Shown piece by piece: positions 24,369-33,239 of a stretch of DNA of 64,000 nucleotides. The notes under the pieces were generated by a model. The model searched no databases, was not told where the DNA came from, and saw nothing but the letters and a program-made list of their open reading frames with translations. The position numbers and the translations under genes were made by a program. Where the stretch lies: NCBI GenBank assembly GCA_937920345.1, contig CALGVA010000053.1, positions 140,895-204,894 of the forward strand. The letters run 5' to 3'. This DNA comes from an uncultured Lachnospiraceae bacterium. Lineage in GTDB: Bacteria > Bacillota > Clostridia > Lachnospirales > Lachnospiraceae. Each line of letters starts with the position of its first letter. Within the stretch, counting starts at the first letter, position 1.

Positions 24369-25574
24369 ATGAGTACAGTAATGCAGAATTATATTGATGA
24401 AGCCGAGCAGGCGCTGCTTCATACATACAACCGTTATCAGGTCGTCTTCGAGAAGGGCGACGGCGTGTATCTTTACGATCTGGACGGAAAAAAATATCTG
24501 GATTTCGTGTCCGGTATCGCGGTGTTTGCGCTTGGTTATAATAATAAGGAGTATAATGACGCTTTAAAGGAGCAGATCGACAAGATCATTCATACTTCCA
24601 ATTATTACTACAATCTTCCGGCGATCGAGGCGGCGAAGAAGCTGAAAGAAATTTCCGGTATGGACAGGGTATTTTTTACCAACAGCGGCGCGGAGGCCAT
24701 AGAGGGTGCCATCAAGACAGCCAGAAAATATGCTTATCTGAAGGATGGCAGGACGGATCACGAGATCATCGCCATGAACCATTCTTTCCATGGCAGAACC
24801 ATGGGAGCGTTGTCGGTGACAGGCAATCCGCATTACAGGGAGGCCTTTGAGCCGATGATCGGCAATATCAGATTTGCGGACCTGAATGATTTCGACAGTG
24901 TTATGGCGCAGGTAACGGACAAGACCTGTGCGATCCTGTTCGAGACCGTGCAGGGCGAGGGCGGTATTTACCCGGCGACGGAAGCATTTATGCAGAAGGT
25001 GAGAAAGCTCTGTGATGAGAGGGACATCCTGATGATTCTGGATGAGATCCAGTGCGGCATGGGCCGTACCGGCGAGATGTTTGCATGGCAGCGTTACGGG
25101 ATCAGACCGGATGTGATGACTTCAGCCAAGGCGCTTGGGTGCGGCGTTCCTGTGGGCGCATTCATGATGACGGAGAAAGTGGGAGCGCACTCTCTTGCAG
25201 CGGGTGACCACGGCACGACCTACGGCGGTAATCCGCTTGCCTGTGCGGCAGTCTGCAAGGTGATCGAGCTTTTTGAGAAACAGCAGGTTCTTGACAATGT
25301 CAGGGAGACCGGCGCGTATCTGAGCGGGAAACTGGATGAACTGGTACAGGAGTTTTCATGCATAGAGACACGCCGCGGTGCAGGTATGCTGCAGGGCCTT
25401 GTCTTTGACAGACCGGTGGGTGATATTATTGTAAAAGCCATGGATAAAGGGCTTGTTCTGATTAACGCGGGAACGAATATCATAAGGTTTGTACCGTCCC
25501 TCGTGATCACGAAGGAAAATGTAGATGAGATGACGGCGGTTCTGCGGGCGTGCATAAGTGAAGTATGCGTGTAG
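24369..25574 (+). CDS. argD: Acetylornithine aminotransferase
   Basis: A 401-residue class III PLP aminotransferase converting N-acetylglutamate semialdehyde to acetylornithine. FTNSGAEAIEGAIKTARKYA binds the PLP phosphate; LDEIQCGMGRTG holds the conserved Asp; the Schiff-base Lys254 is in TSAKALGCGVPVGA. The length matches the family. It lies 83 bases after argB and closes the argJBD cluster. argF and argH are not seen in this window. Confidence 0.96.
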   Translation: MSTVMQNYIDEAEQALLHTYNRYQVVFEKGDGVYLYDLDGKKYLDFVSGIAVFALGYNNKEYNDALKEQIDKIIHTSNYYYNLPAIEAAKKLKEISGMDRVFFTNSGAEAIEGAIKTARKYAYLKDGRTDHEIIAMNHSFHGRTMGALSVTGNPHYREAFEPMIGNIRFADLNDFDSVMAQVTDKTCAILFETVQGEGGIYPATEAFMQKVRKLCDERDILMILDEIQCGMGRTGEMFAWQRYGIRPDVMTSAKALGCGVPVGAFMMTEKVGAHSLAAGDHGTTYGGNPLACAAVCKVIELFEKQQVLDNVRETGAYLSGKLDELVQEFSCIETRRGAGMLQGLVFDRPVGDIIVKAMDKGLVLINAGTNIIRFVPSLVITKENVDEMTAVLRACISEVCV

Positions 25575-25624
25575 TACGGCGGCGGAAGTATAGAACAGTA
25601 TACAGAATATAGAAGGAGAAGAAA

Positions 25625-27172
25625 GTGACTCTGAAGAAAAGAATAGTCACGATTCTGGCGCTGGCGCTTTGCGCTGGCGGTATCTACGGAGTCGGCAGAC
25701 TTGGCATTACGGTGCAGCAGAACGAAGAACAGGAAATAGAGAGTGATTCCCTTTTCGGGCGCAGGGAGACGTTGTACCTGTGGTATACGGACGAGGCGCT
25801 GACAGATTATCTGAATAGTGTTGTGGTATCTTACAGCGAGTATCAGGATGACGTGCGGGTAGTGCCCGTATATACGTCCGGGCGGGAGTATCTGGAGACG
25901 ATCAACCAGGCTTCGATCCATTCGGAGGAGGTTCCGGATCTGTATATTGTCAGCAATGATTCTCTGGAAAAAGCATATCTGGCAGGACTTGCGTCGGAGG
26001 TCAGACTGCCGGAGGGCACGCTGCCCATGGCGGACTTTTTCCCGGAGACGGCAGTGAGCGCTGTGACTTATAAGGAGAAACAGATCGGATATCCTTTCTA
26101 CTTCGAAACGAGCTGTTTTCTGTATAACGAGACTTATCTCAAGGATTGGGCAGGTGCACAGATCGAGGCGGAGAGAGATGCACAGGCAGCCGAGGAGGCG
26201 CAGGCGCAGCTTGAGAGAGAGGGAGAGCCTTCCGAAGAAGACGAAGGCGGGTCGGCCGCAGAAAGCGCCATTACAGACGAAGAGATACAGGCGAAAGTGG
26301 AGGAAGCACTTCCGAAGACGATAGATGATATCCTTGCCTTCGCGGACGTTTATGATGCACCGGAGCAGGTAGAAGCGGTCTTTAAATGGGATGTGTCCGA
26401 TATTTTCTACAATTATTTTTTCGTGGGAGACTCCATTGATGTTGGCGGTAAGAACGGAGATCAGGCCGATTCGATCCATATCTATAATGAGAACGCGATC
26501 AAGTGTATGAGAGTGTACCAGAACCTGAATCAGTTCTTCTCCATTGACACGAAGGAGATCAGTTACGACGGCGTCCTGCAGGATTTCATAGACGGTAAGA
26601 TCGTCTGTACGGTTGCTACGACGGATGCGCTTTCTAAGATCGAGGCGGCTGTGGCGGAAGGGAACTTTAATTATGAATATGGTGTAACCACGGTGCCGGA
26701 TGTCAGCGAAGAACTGCCTTCCGCATCGCTGTCCGTAACCCAGTGTGTGGTGGTCAACGGTTACTCTGCGAGAAAAGAGATGGCGAATGACTTCGCGGTA
26801 TATCTGACGGGGTCAGCCACGGATACACTGTATGCGAGGACATGTAAACTTCCGGTGCATGACAGCGGCAGCACTTATGATGATCCGGATAAGGAGGCTT
26901 TCTTACAGGAGTATATGGATTCCATTCCGATGCCCAAGATGATTGAGACGAGTAACTTCTGGGTGGAACTGGAGATTGCCTTTGCCAAGATCTGGGAGGG
27001 TGATGACGCGAACGCAGACTTGAAGGCATTGTCAGAGAAAATCATGTCTCAGGTTGTGGGCGGGGAGTACACGGAGGAATATATTGACGTGCCGGAAGAA
27101 GTTGAGGAAGCATATGAAGACGAGGACATATCGTCTGATGAAGAAGCGGCATCGGATGAGGACGGTGAATAA
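25625..27172 (+). CDS. Extracellular solute-binding protein-like, with acidic tail
   Basis: A 515-residue exported protein starting at GTG 25625 (AAGGAGAAGAAA upstream). Residues 1-25 are a signal anchor. The mature part resembles family 1 sugar-binding proteins: LYLWYTDEALTDYLNSVV, VPDLYIVSND, GYPFYFETSCFLYNETYL. It lacks a lipobox Cys. Two unusual insertions are a Glu/Ala-rich block near residues 180-225 and an extremely acidic last 35 residues (EEVEEAYEDEDISSDEE). No ABC permease genes are adjacent, so its transport role is uncertain. Confidence 0.75.
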   Translation: MTLKKRIVTILALALCAGGIYGVGRLGITVQQNEEQEIESDSLFGRRETLYLWYTDEALTDYLNSVVVSYSEYQDDVRVVPVYTSGREYLETINQASIHSEEVPDLYIVSNDSLEKAYLAGLASEVRLPEGTLPMADFFPETAVSAVTYKEKQIGYPFYFETSCFLYNETYLKDWAGAQIEAERDAQAAEEAQAQLEREGEPSEEDEGGSAAESAITDEEIQAKVEEALPKTIDDILAFADVYDAPEQVEAVFKWDVSDIFYNYFFVGDSIDVGGKNGDQADSIHIYNENAIKCMRVYQNLNQFFSIDTKEISYDGVLQDFIDGKIVCTVATTDALSKIEAAVAEGNFNYEYGVTTVPDVSEELPSASLSVTQCVVVNGYSARKEMANDFAVYLTGSATDTLYARTCKLPVHDSGSTYDDPDKEAFLQEYMDSIPMPKMIETSNFWVELEIAFAKIWEGDDANADLKALSEKIMSQVVGGEYTEEYIDVPEEVEEAYEDEDISSDEEAASDEDGE

Positions 27173-27224
27173 CGCGGAACTGCTGTTTTCGAATGTATAT
27201 TTATAATACGAAGCGGACATGATA

Positions 27225-27254
27225 AGACAAGGTGTAAAGACCTTGTCTTCTTTG
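27225..27254 (+). terminator. Rho-independent terminator
   Basis: AGACAAGGT pairs with ACCTTGTCT around six bases and is followed by TCTTTG, 52 bases after the solute-binding protein gene. Confidence 0.8.
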
Positions 27255-27277
27255 TATAATCAGAAGGGAGAGATATC

Positions 27278-27709
27278 ATGTTCGGATTTTTGATCGCGCT
27301 GTTGTCAGGGGCGCTTATGAGCGTACAGGGAGTGTTTAATACGCAGGTAACCAGGACTTCGGGGATCTGGGTAGCCAATGCGTTCGTGCAGTTTACGGCG
27401 TTAGTCGTCTGTCTGGCGGCATGGCTTGTTACGGACCGGTCTTCTTTTGCCGCGTTGTGGAAGGTGGAACCGAAGTATATGCTGCTTGGCGGCGCTATCG
27501 GCGCGTTTATCACCTATACGGTGATCAAGGGAATGGAGATGCTGGGGCCGGCCAGAGCAGTTATGCTTATCGTGATTGCACAGTTGATCGTTGCATATCT
27601 GATTGAATTGTTTGGTCTGTTCGGCACGGAGAAACAGCCGCTTGAAATGCGTAAAATCGTTGGCATGGGTGTCGCGATTGCGGGAATTGTGATTTTTAAG
27701 TGGACATAG
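27278..27709 (+). CDS. DMT superfamily small transporter (DUF606/YdcZ-like)
   Basis: A 143-residue membrane protein with four or five helices, the size of single-domain DUF606 members of the drug/metabolite transporter superfamily. ALLSGALMSVQGVFNTQV and GGAIGAFITYTVIKGMEMLG are family-like. Such proteins often work as dimers; the substrate is unknown. GAAGGGAGA precedes the ATG. Its end overlaps a possible GTG start of the ComEA frame, but ATG 27790 is preferred for that gene. Confidence 0.8.
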   Translation: MFGFLIALLSGALMSVQGVFNTQVTRTSGIWVANAFVQFTALVVCLAAWLVTDRSSFAALWKVEPKYMLLGGAIGAFITYTVIKGMEMLGPARAVMLIVIAQLIVAYLIELFGLFGTEKQPLEMRKIVGMGVAIAGIVIFKWT

Positions 27710-27789
27710 GAAGTAATTTATTTTACAATGGAGATACGGTGCATAGCGGGAGCTTCCTGGAGGAACCGACAGCGTTCGGAAAGGAAACT

Positions 27790-28623
27790 ATGTATAACGT
27801 AAGGAATAGAAATAGAACAGGCAATGGGAATATGACGGAAGCCGGAGGCAGGAAGCAGCGTGACGGCGTGCGGATATTCGCATTGCTGGTCTGTGTTATG
27901 CTCTGCGGGTGTACGCGCAGAGAGCAGCTTGTGCTGGAGACCGGAAGCAGCGTTGCGACGATGGAGTCTGTGTCGGAGGGGACACAGGAGGAGGCGGACA
28001 TTCTGAATCCGCCGTCAGAGCAGATCGCTCTGAAACCGGACGATTTGCAGAAGCATGCGGAACAATACGCAGAGGAAATGACGGTGCAGGAACAGATACC
28101 GCCGGAGCCACAGTTGATCTGTGTGCATGTCTGCGGCGCTGTGAAGAATCCCGATGTGTATGAGCTTCCGGCGGGAAGCAGAGTATACGAAGCCGTGAAG
28201 AAGGCGGGAGGGTTTACGGAGGAAGCAGATGAGAGTTATGTAAACCAGGCACAGACGCTGTCAGACGGCGTGAAGCTGGTGATTCCTACGACTGCGCAGA
28301 TACAGGCGAATGCGCAGGAAGAGCTTGACGGCAGAATCGGCGTGGTCGGTATGACGGAAACGGAGACCGGCACGGACGGAAACGATGCCGGCACGGATGG
28401 CACCAATACCATGGCGGGAGCGTCTGATGGCAGGATCAATATCAATACTGCCACGCAGGAACGTCTGTGTGAGATTCCGGGAATCGGTGCGGTCAGAGCG
28501 GCGGCGATCGTGTCATACAGGCAGGAGCACGGCGGATTTACAAAGATAGAGGATATCATGAATGTAAGTGGTATCAAGGAAGGAACTTATGTGAAGATCA
28601 AAGACAGTATCAGAGTAAATTAG
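27790..28623 (+). CDS. comEA: ComEA-like helix-hairpin-helix DNA-binding protein
   Basis: A 277-residue protein with an N-terminal membrane anchor or lipoprotein signal (VRIFALLVCVMLCGC, a possible lipobox ending in Cys), a long polar linker, an SLBB domain (about 118-180: CVHVCGAVKNPDVYELP, VKKAGGFTEEADESYVNQA) and a C-terminal HhH pair (ININTATQERLCEIPGIG). ComEA binds incoming double-stranded DNA outside the membrane and hands it to the ComEC channel. comEC lies 3 kb downstream but is broken, so DNA uptake through this route is probably lost. AAAGGA precedes ATG 27790. Confidence 0.88.
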   Translation: MYNVRNRNRTGNGNMTEAGGRKQRDGVRIFALLVCVMLCGCTRREQLVLETGSSVATMESVSEGTQEEADILNPPSEQIALKPDDLQKHAEQYAEEMTVQEQIPPEPQLICVHVCGAVKNPDVYELPAGSRVYEAVKKAGGFTEEADESYVNQAQTLSDGVKLVIPTTAQIQANAQEELDGRIGVVGMTETETGTDGNDAGTDGTNTMAGASDGRININTATQERLCEIPGIGAVRAAAIVSYRQEHGGFTKIEDIMNVSGIKEGTYVKIKDSIRVN

Positions 28624-28637
28624 GGGCGAGATCAGCA

Positions 28638-29324
28638 ATGAGACAAAGGGTTTTGGTAGTTGATGATGAGAAATTGATCGTGAAGGGGATTCGTTTCAGC
28701 CTGGAACAGGACGATATGGAGGTTGACTGTGCCTATGATGGCGAGGAAGCGCTGGAACTGGCAAGACAGAATCAGTACGATATGATTCTGTTAGACGTCA
28801 TGCTTCCCAAGATGACAGGATTTGAGGTATGCCAGCAGATCAGGGAATTTTCCAATGTTCCAATAGTTATGTTAACCGCAAAAGGGGATGACATGGATAA
28901 AATTCTCGGACTGGAATATGGTGCGGACGATTATATTACGAAGCCTTTTAACATACTGGAAGTCAAGGCGCGCATCAAGGCAATCATACGCAGAACGACA
29001 CGCAGGAGCGGGGACAAGGAGTCTGTGAAAATGGTTGAGAAGGGCGGTATGCGTCTGGACTGCGACGGCAGAAGGGTCTATATAGGAGATAAGGAGATCA
29101 ATCTGACGGCCAAGGAATTTGAAGTGCTGGAGTTACTGATGAAGAATCCGGGCAAGGTATACAGCAGGGAAAGCCTTTTGAAGCTCGTGTGGGGCAATGA
29201 TTATCCCGGAGATGTCAGAACAGTGGATGTACATATCAGAAGGCTGCGCGAGAAGATCGAAAGTGTACCCGGCGAGCCGGTTTATGTGCGGACTAAGTGG
29301 GGTGTGGGCTATTACTTTGCTTAA
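28638..29324 (+). CDS. OmpR/PhoB-family response regulator
   Basis: A 228-residue regulator. The receiver domain (1-120) has acidic VVDDE, phospho-acceptor Asp53 in LLDVMLPK, the Thr in MLTAKG and Lys102 in ITKPF. The winged-helix domain (about 130-228) has INLTAKEFEVLELL and RTVDVHIRRLREKIE. It is translationally coupled to the histidine kinase that follows. The signal and target genes are unknown; the neighbouring GerMN lipoprotein gene may belong to the same unit. Confidence 0.93.
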   Translation: MRQRVLVVDDEKLIVKGIRFSLEQDDMEVDCAYDGEEALELARQNQYDMILLDVMLPKMTGFEVCQQIREFSNVPIVMLTAKGDDMDKILGLEYGADDYITKPFNILEVKARIKAIIRRTTRRSGDKESVKMVEKGGMRLDCDGRRVYIGDKEINLTAKEFEVLELLMKNPGKVYSRESLLKLVWGNDYPGDVRTVDVHIRRLREKIESVPGEPVYVRTKWGVGYYFA

Positions 29325-30786
29325 GGACAGATTATATAAAATAATATTTCTGAGAAGTCTAAAGACGAGAATCTTTCTGATTCTGCTTATCGTAGGACTG
29401 ATCCCGTGTGTCAGTATGCGGTATGCGATCTTACAGAACTATGAGCAGCGTGCGGTTAATGTCAGAACATCGGACATTACCACGCAGCTTAAGATTCTGG
29501 CGAATCACCTGATTACCAATCATTATCTGCAGGACACCTCCTATGAGGTGATCAATGCCGAACTGGACCAGCTGTCCGGTCTCTACGACGGGCGGGTTAT
29601 GGTTATTAACAGCGATCTGCGCATCGTCAAAGACACCTATGGGATCAGCGAGAACAAGACCATCATATCAGAGGAAGTGGTGCGCTGCATCAAGGGAGAA
29701 AGCACGAACCGGTATGATAAAGATAACGGTTATATCGAGATGACGGTTCCGATCACAGAGACCGTCCGTTTCGAGGATGCGCCGAAGGGAATGGAAGAGA
29801 AAGAGATCGTGCGGGGCGTTATGCTGGTCAGTGCCTCCACGGATAATATCAGGGTGACGATGGAACTGCTGAGCCGCAAGGCGCTGATTGTAGAGGTGAT
29901 CGTGATTCTTGCGCTGTTCGTGGTGTCGGTTCTGGCGGTGCAGGCGTTAATCCGGCCTTTTGAAAAGATCACGGAGGCGCTCAATCAGGCGCAGGAGGGA
30001 TATACCGACGATCCGATTTCCGTGCATGACTGTCTGGAGACAGAACATATAGGGGATGCTTTTAACAGGGTGCTCGGCCGGATGAAAGTGCTGGATGACT
30101 CCCGTCAGGAATTTGTATCCAATGTGTCCCATGAACTGAAGACGCCCATCACTTCCATGAAGGTGCTGGCGGACTCGCTGATCAGCCAGCGGGATGTTCC
30201 CATAGAGGTATATCAGGAGTTTATGTCTGATATCGCGAAGGAGATTGAGCGGGAAGACAAGATCATAACGGATCTGCTGGCGCTTGTGAAGATGGACAGG
30301 ACGGCGGCGGATTTAAATGTCACCGAGGTGGACATTAACATGCTGGTGGAGCTGATCATGAAGCGGCTGCGTCCTATTGCACAGAAAAGGGACGTGGAAC
30401 TGGTGTATGAGAGTGTGCGCCCGGTCACCGCGGCCGTGGATGAGGTGAAGATGACATTGGTTATTTCCAATCTGGTGGAAAATGCGGTTAAGTATAACAA
30501 AGAGCATGGCTGGGTCAAGGTGACGCTGGATGCGGATCACCGGTTTTTTACCCTGGAGGTGGCGGATTCCGGTATCGGTATTCCGGCGGAGTCGCTGGAT
30601 CATATCTATGAAAGATTCTACCGCGTGGATAAGTCGCGGTCCAGAGAGATCGGCGGTACAGGGCTGGGACTTGCGATTACAAGAAGCGCTGTCCTGATGC
30701 ACAGAGGTTCTATCAGGGTGGAGAGCATAGAAGAAGAGGGGACGGTTTTTAAGGTGAGGATACCCCTGTCCTATATCCCTGTGTGA
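29317..30786 (+). CDS. Sensor histidine kinase
   Basis: A kinase of about 489 residues with membrane helix 1 near 14-35, an extracytoplasmic sensor region of about 155 residues, helix 2 near 188-210, a HAMP segment, HisKA with His272 in NVSHELKTP, and HATPase with N-box NLVENAVKYN, G1 DSGIGIP and G2 GGTGLGLAI. The start is inferred as TTG 29317, overlapping the regulator gene by eight bases; no ATG with a site exists nearby. It pairs with the regulator at 28638. The signal is unknown. Confidence 0.92.
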   Translation: MLKDRLYKIIFLRSLKTRIFLILLIVGLIPCVSMRYAILQNYEQRAVNVRTSDITTQLKILANHLITNHYLQDTSYEVINAELDQLSGLYDGRVMVINSDLRIVKDTYGISENKTIISEEVVRCIKGESTNRYDKDNGYIEMTVPITETVRFEDAPKGMEEKEIVRGVMLVSASTDNIRVTMELLSRKALIVEVIVILALFVVSVLAVQALIRPFEKITEALNQAQEGYTDDPISVHDCLETEHIGDAFNRVLGRMKVLDDSRQEFVSNVSHELKTPITSMKVLADSLISQRDVPIEVYQEFMSDIAKEIEREDKIITDLLALVKMDRTAADLNVTEVDINMLVELIMKRLRPIAQKRDVELVYESVRPVTAAVDEVKMTLVISNLVENAVKYNKEHGWVKVTLDADHRFFTLEVADSGIGIPAESLDHIYERFYRVDKSRSREIGGTGLGLAITRSAVLMHRGSIRVESIEEEGTVFKVRIPLSYIPV

Positions 30787-30835
30787 ATCATGTATTGTCA
30801 GCAGAATGACGCAAAGCATAGAAGGAAGACAGCCT

Positions 30836-31768
30836 ATGAATAAAATTCGGATTGCCGGGTGGCTGATCATACTGTCCGCGCTGTTGTGCACGGCATGCGG
30901 CAGAGAAACTCAGCGGGCAGGCGGTAAAATATACAACATATACTATGTGGATAATAATGAGACGAAGACACTCACAAGGGAATATGCCAGCGAGACGACC
31001 GAATGTCAGGTGCTGCTTGCGGAACTGCTTGTGCAGTTGGAAACGGTTCCGCCCAAATTCGAGTACAAGGCACCGCTTGCGGGTGATTTCGAGCTGCTTG
31101 GCTATACGATCGACAACGGGCAGATCACGATGAATTTTGACGGGCGTTATAGAGAGATGGAGCCGGTCAGGGAAGTGCTCATGCGGGCGGCGATTGTCAG
31201 AACCGTGACCCAGATTCCCGAGATCAGCCATGTTTCTTTTATGGTACAGGGCGAGCCGCTTACGGACAGTAACGGCAATGCCATCGGCACGATGCCGGCA
31301 GACCTGTTTATCGACAATGCCGGCAATGAGATCAACGCTTATGAGAAAGTAAATCTGCATCTGTATTTTGCGAATGAAGACGGCACCGGACTGGTGGAGG
31401 AAAATCGCAGGAATGTGGTGTACAGCAGCAATATTTCTCTGGAAAAGCTGGTGGTAGAGACGCTGATTGCAGGTCCGGCGGCGGAGGGAGCGTATCCCAC
31501 GGTCAATCCGCAGACGAAGATCGTCAGTGTATCAATTAAAGATGGTATATGTTATGTAAACCTGAATGAAGACTTTTTGAACCAGCCGTATAATGTCGGG
31601 GCAGATGTAACGATTTATTCCATTACCAATTCGCTTGTGGAACTGTCCAATGTAAATAAAGTGCAGATTTCAATCAATGGAGAGACGAATATTTCATATC
31701 GTGAGAAAGTCAACCTGAGCGGTATATTCGAGAGAAATCTGGATCTGCTGGCAGAACCGGAGAAGTAG
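30836..31768 (+). CDS. GerMN-domain lipoprotein
   Basis: A 310-residue lipoprotein with signal peptide and lipobox LLCTAC (Cys20 or 21). Two GerMN-type domains follow: one around residues 75-150 (AGDFELLGYTIDNGQITMNF) and one around 190-290 (AEGAYPTVNPQTKIVSVSI, GICYVNLNEDF). GerM is needed for sporulation in Bacillus; many GerMN proteins are envelope lipoproteins co-encoded with two-component systems, as here. ATG 30836 follows GAAGGAAGAC. It precedes comEC by 13 bases. Confidence 0.88.
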   Translation: MNKIRIAGWLIILSALLCTACGRETQRAGGKIYNIYYVDNNETKTLTREYASETTECQVLLAELLVQLETVPPKFEYKAPLAGDFELLGYTIDNGQITMNFDGRYREMEPVREVLMRAAIVRTVTQIPEISHVSFMVQGEPLTDSNGNAIGTMPADLFIDNAGNEINAYEKVNLHLYFANEDGTGLVEENRRNVVYSSNISLEKLVVETLIAGPAAEGAYPTVNPQTKIVSVSIKDGICYVNLNEDFLNQPYNVGADVTIYSITNSLVELSNVNKVQISINGETNISYREKVNLSGIFERNLDLLAEPEK

Positions 31769-31781
31769 AAACGGAGCAAAT

Positions 31782-32651
31782 ATGATAAAAATACGAAGAC
31801 CGCTGTGTGCGGCCGGGGTGGTTTATGTGGCAGTGATTCTTGTCATGCTGTTTACGACGCCCCGCGGCGCGCCGGTGTACGAGGCTCTGGACAAAGAGCA
31901 GGTAACTGTGGCAGGGTATGTGGATGGCAGGGAGTACCGGATGAGCCGGGAGGAGAAAGTGCCTGTCGTAACCCTGTCGGAAGCAGTAATCTTAAAGGAA
32001 AGTCAGATTTCCGTTCTGGAACAGTTCTTATCAGATTCTGAGAAGATTCCGCAACATAAAATGCAGCGTATCTGGAAAGAAAATAAAGCCAGGTTGAGTA
32101 AAGAAGGAACCGCGGGGGTCGAAGGCGTCCTGTGCTATATGAAAGAGACTGGACTGCCCGAGATGGGGAGTCTGGTGATGGTACGCGGAAGCTATCGGGC
32201 GTTCACGCATGCCACCAATCCCGGCGAGTTCGACAGCGCTGACTATTATCAGATTATGGGGCAGCAGGGCAGAATCATGGAATGCAGACTGCTTTCAAAG
32301 AGCAGGACGTATGACGGTTTCAGAGAGTGCATGTACCGGGTGAGAGAATATTGTTCATTGCTGCTTGACGCCTGCTATGAGCCGGAGAAGGCTTCTGTCA
32401 TGAAAGCCATGATGCTGGGGGAAAAGGGCACACTGGATGCGGATATCAAAGCGCTCTATCAGCAGAACGGCATCATTCACATACTGGCGATCAGCGGTGT
32501 TAAGATGTTATCTTTGGTATCCCCCTACCCTTTGAAAAAGCCCGTAAATTGGGCATTTGTGCGGTTACATATTGCTAAAATTTACATTATCTTTTGGAGC
32601 TTTTTGAGACAAATATCTCTGCATTGTCTTAGTTGGGGCAGAGGGGGATAA
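31782..32651 (+). pseudogene. comEC: comEC 5' part, interrupted by the mobile element
   Basis: ComEC is the membrane channel that takes up single-stranded DNA during competence and is usually 700-800 residues. Here about 239 residues are native: two N-terminal helices, the OB-like domain (DUF4131 region, with TNPGEFDSADYYQIMGQQG), then LGEKGTLDADIKALYQQNGI and IHILAISG, the start of the competence membrane domain. After AISG (about position 32499) the sequence turns unrelated and stops after some 50 residues. The remaining two thirds are not in the window. The product cannot form a channel. Confidence 0.88.
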
Positions 32652-32668
32652 AGGTTCGGAGTACAATC

Positions 32669-32715
32669 TTGCGAAAGTATCTACAATTTCGCAAAAGTTA
32701 TACTGTTTCGCAAAA
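32669..32715. repeat. Three TTTCGCAAA boxes at about 19-bp spacing
   Basis: TTGCGAAA (32669), then TTTCGCAAAA (32687) and TTTCGCAAAA (32706); the first is inverted relative to the others. They lie between the comEC junction and the SymE-like remnant. They could be integrase arm sites, repressor sites or part of a SymE regulatory region. Confidence 0.5.
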
Positions 32716-32722
32716 TAAGCGT

Positions 32723-32888
32723 ATGGCTATAAAGAATACAGAAAATAACAGTTTAAGAACAGTTAGGGTACCGATATGGTCATACACTAGCAATTAGGAT
32801 TCAGGGGAAGTGGCTTGAGGAACTTGGATTTAAAATGAAGGACAGACCATTACGAAGGAAAATGAAATGCGGAGAGAGTAATATATGA
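32723..32888 (+). pseudogene. Remnant of a SymE-like type I toxin gene
   Basis: One frame from ATG 32723 reads NSLRTVRVPIWSYTSN and stops; a shifted frame continues IQGKWLEELGFKMKDR to TGA 32886. The motif GKWLEELGF is the hallmark of SymE-family toxins, whose N-terminal half resembles the first fragment. A frameshift and probable internal deletion separate the halves, so the gene looks dead. SymE is an SOS-induced toxin controlled by an antisense RNA in E. coli. Confidence 0.6.
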
Positions 32889-33154
32889 TAACGAATAAGG
32901 AACTAAAATTGATAAACAAGAAATATTTTACAGTATTACAAGCGGGCGGATTTGCTATTAGTATTCAATCCAATAATACAAGGCACTACTGGCATTTGGT
33001 TGTTGAGGAATATCCCCATTTTCGACATTACAAAGTGTATCATAAGCATAAGCAGTCAGATGAGTTTCATGTTCATAGGGACGAGCCTAATTTGCAAACC
33101 GCTTTGCGGTATATTATGAAACATGACAAGTTTCAGATGAATGGCAGAAAATAG
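32885..33154 (+). CDS. Small hypothetical protein
   Basis: An 89-residue basic protein rich in His, Tyr and Lys (RHYWHLVVEEYPHFRHYKVYH). GGAGAGAG precedes ATG 32885, which overlaps the last codon of the SymE-like remnant, so the two were probably coupled. No Cys, signal or membrane segment is present. The family was not recognised. Base composition is AT-rich like the rest of the defence island. Confidence 0.6.
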   Translation: MITNKELKLINKKYFTVLQAGGFAISIQSNNTRHYWHLVVEEYPHFRHYKVYHKHKQSDEFHVHRDEPNLQTALRYIMKHDKFQMNGRK

Positions 33155-33239
33155 ATTTGCATAAAAATAAAGTTTGCTTGACCGAGTAAGTCTATGCTGC
33201 TAAAATTACTTATAGAATGCATACAAAGGAAGTGATTTA

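Noticed and set aside
25220..26479. Minus-strand open frame of about 420 codons across argD and the solute-binding protein gene
   Set aside because: It spans two real plus-strand genes and the gap between them; the composition is not protein-like.
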